Positions 62,544 through 64,000 of a stretch of DNA of 64,000 nucleotides are shown here, piece by piece. Position 1 is the stretch's first letter; every line of letters begins with the position of its first letter. A model generated the notes under the pieces. The model had not been told where the DNA came from and did not search any database. It saw only the letters and a program-made list of their open reading frames with translations. Both the position numbers and the translations under genes were made by a program. This DNA comes from Streptomyces sp. CGMCC 4.7035 (GTDB lineage: Bacteria > Actinomycetota > Actinomycetes > Streptomycetales > Streptomycetaceae), in contig NZ_CP134053.1 of assembly GCF_031583065.1 (NCBI RefSeq), positions 5,125,001 to 5,189,000 on the forward strand, written 5' to 3'.

Positions 62544-63500
62544 TCAGGAGACTCCCGGCACGGGCAGTCCGCAGGCGCGACGGGCGCGCGACAGCTGCTC
62601 CTCGGGATCGCCGAACACACTCCAGGGCATTCGGGAGGCGTAGGGACCCATGGCCATCAGGACGGCACGCGCCTCGAACTCCCGCTGCGCCATGACCAGC
62701 GCATGTGCGAGGTACGCCAGATCGAGCACCGGCGTGAAGCGGTGCGCGGCGGCCTGTGGCAGCCAGTTCTCATAGATCGCGAGCGCGGTGGAGCGCCACT
62801 GGGGCTGCTCCCAGACGCGGTCGGCGAGCAGCCGAGTCGGGTCATAGCTCTCGACGAGCGCGACCAGCGGAAGGAGGCGCAGTGACGAGGTGGCGGGCGC
62901 CCGCTGGCCGAGGAAGGCGGCGACGTCCCAGGCGGCGTTCACCGAGCCGCCGTGGCGAGGGAAGAAGTAGGCGAGAAAGCGGTGGTGGCCCTCACGGTGG
63001 AAGCGGTCCAGCCGCAGGATGTGCGAGAAGAGCTGCCAGGGGCCCGGCGGCGCGGTGAGCAGGCCCTGCGGGGCGGCCTCACGGATCTCGTGCAGGCGGG
63101 CCAGTGCCAGCCGGGCCACCCAGGGAGTGGGGTCGTACGGTGCCATGGTGGTCGCCCGTTGGCAGGCGTTCAGCGCGATGCGCTCCAGCGCACGGGCCCG
63201 CTCGTCATGGGCGTCGGCGGCGCGCAGCGCCCGCAGGACGGCGACGCGCGCCCACATCAGGGCGGCCTCGGGGCTGGGCTCCTCGGCCAGCCAGCGTTCG
63301 GTGAGGTCGGAGTCGGCGGCCTCGGATGCGAGGATCAGGGAGCGGTGGGCGCGCAGTGCGGTGTCCTCGCGCGTCTCGACGAGCAGTTCGTAGGCGCTCA
63401 GACGGCGACCGGCCCGTACTTCCACGCATGCGCTCGCGAGCTTGCGGTCGTCGGCCGCCGGATGCCACACATACTGCCCCTCGAATAAGCCCGCGGCCAT
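62544..63500 (-). CDS. Hypothetical helical protein, 318 aa
   Basis: A 318-residue, almost entirely helical, Ala/Arg-rich cytoplasmic protein with tetratricopeptide-like helix pairs, for example ALERIALNACQRATTMAPYD near residue 116 and LAHALVMAQREFEARAVLMA near residue 265. The start MAAGLFEGQYVWHP has ACGGGGAAGC in front. I do not recognise the family. Helical-repeat proteins of this kind often bind other proteins. It lies 49 bp upstream of the APC permease on the same strand, but no link in function is visible. Confidence 0.78.
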   Translation of the reverse strand: MAAGLFEGQYVWHPAADDRKLASACVEVRAGRRLSAYELLVETREDTALRAHRSLILASEAADSDLTERWLAEEPSPEAALMWARVAVLRALRAADAHDERARALERIALNACQRATTMAPYDPTPWVARLALARLHEIREAAPQGLLTAPPGPWQLFSHILRLDRFHREGHHRFLAYFFPRHGGSVNAAWDVAAFLGQRAPATSSLRLLPLVALVESYDPTRLLADRVWEQPQWRSTALAIYENWLPQAAAHRFTPVLDLAYLAHALVMAQREFEARAVLMAMGPYASRMPWSVFGDPEEQLSRARRACGLPVPGVS

Positions 63501-63763
63501 GCTTCCCCGTCCATCCCCGTACGACGCTTCGCAGTTGCGCACCAGGCACCCTACTCAGCATCGAGCGCAACCGGAATGGACATTCCTAAACACCCGGTTC
63601 GGGGGGTCCCCCTGCGATCCCCTGTCTGCAGAGCATGTCTGGTTCGGAGAACACGAAAGAGGGAGGCCGGTAATTGATCAGTGAACAGTTCAATGCGGCA
63701 CTAATTCCGCGGTCATGGGGCGGCCTCCGCCACCCGGCCGGCCGGCCCTCCCACCCGCGTAAA

Positions 63764-64000
63764 ATGTTCCTCCGCAATATGCCCACGCCCCCTCATGCTC
63801 CGGGAATCGCCATTCACGCCCTCGCGTCCCACCTCCGGCAGCTGCCGCCGTCCTGCGGCCCTGTCCGCCTCGTCGGCGTCGACGGTCACGCCGGCTCCGG
63901 CAAGTCCACGTTCGCCGGACAGTTGGCGGGCGCGCTCGGCGGTGCGCCCGTGCTGCACCTCGACGACATCGCCAGCCACGAGGAGCTGTTCGCCTGGACG
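63764..64000 (+). CDS. Uridine-kinase-like P-loop protein, N-terminal part
   Basis: The frame is open from ATG 63764 (or ATG 63779, MPTPPHAPG) to the end of the window, 79 codons. It contains a P-loop GVDGHAGSGKSTFA near residue 40 and a following LHLDDIASHEELFAWT, the pattern of uridine-kinase/phosphoribulokinase-like ATPases in Streptomyces. The phosphate acceptor cannot be named because the substrate-binding part lies beyond the window. The start is uncertain. Confidence 0.82.
   Translation, partial: MFLRNMPTPPHAPGIAIHALASHLRQLPPSCGPVRLVGVDGHAGSGKSTFAGQLAGALGGAPVLHLDDIASHEELFAWT

Noticed and set aside
63671..63700. AT-rich patch with ATTGA-N12-TCAAT arms before the last gene.
   Set aside because: The arms are short and imperfect when extended; it may simply be part of a promoter region. 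Not strong enough to list as an operator.

Overview
The window comes from a high-GC actinomycete, almost certainly Streptomyces. It has dense GC-rich genes, GTG and TTG starts, four-base ATGA/GTGA overlaps, a conservon (CvnA-D), the developmental pair smeA-sffA, rbpA behind a sigma-R-type promoter, a chitinase behind DasR-like operators, and short intergenic repeats typical of the genus. The marker genes ptsI, the EAL/GGDEF protein, smeA-sffA, rbpA, ppm1 and a GH18 chitinase occur in the order I remember for the S. coelicolor SCO1391 to SCO1434 interval. No rRNA, tRNA, CRISPR array, insertion sequence or phage gene was seen.

Layout. 1-9.8 kb: the 3' end of ptsI, an unknown protein, acetoacetyl-CoA synthetase, a GH31 alpha-glucosidase, a zinc-ribbon Nudix hydrolase, a VanX-like dipeptidase, and a DUF35 plus thiolase-fold pair. 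9.9-14.4 kb: an EAL-CBS-GGDEF protein and glpF-glpK. 14.4-22.5 kb (minus strand): a conservon whose order is A-B-C, then a 1205-residue hydantoinase/5-oxoprolinase, then D. 22.9-30.8 kb: a small membrane protein and a three-gene SMC-type operon (kleisin-like, MukE-like, 1542-residue SMC-like ATPase) with no visible nuclease partner. 30.9-34.1 kb: a GntR regulator divergent from pxpA-pxpB-pxpC, with a perfect 19-bp palindrome and a truncated DUF1445 gene between them.

34.5-39.5 kb: an overlapping operon of two GT4 glycosyltransferases and an SGNH esterase, a six-copy tandem repeat, and a HEAT-repeat protein. 39.7-46.8 kb: an ankyrin protein, smeA-sffA, a MocR regulator divergent from a YczE-type membrane protein, a glycerophosphodiesterase and an MFS permease. 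47-51.9 kb: rbpA, fxsA-like, ppm1, an amidohydrolase and an Lrp-type regulator. 52.2-58.9 kb: a small zinc-ribbon-like protein, a phosphotransferase plus lipocalin-like pair, an acyl-CoA dehydrogenase, a chitinase and a TetR regulator. 59-64 kb: a small membrane protein, a Tat-exported C39-like protein with its own DasR-like site, an APC permease, an unknown protein and the start of a uridine-kinase-like protein.

Functionally the window mixes carbon uptake and turnover (PTS, glycerol, alpha-glucans, chitin, acetoacetate, 5-oxoproline) with signalling and development (c-di-GMP-type protein, conservon, SmeA/SffA, RbpA). The most unusual elements are the orphan SMC-type operon, the split conservon, the thiolase lacking both expected histidines, and the tandem array that copies the 3' end of the HEAT-repeat gene.
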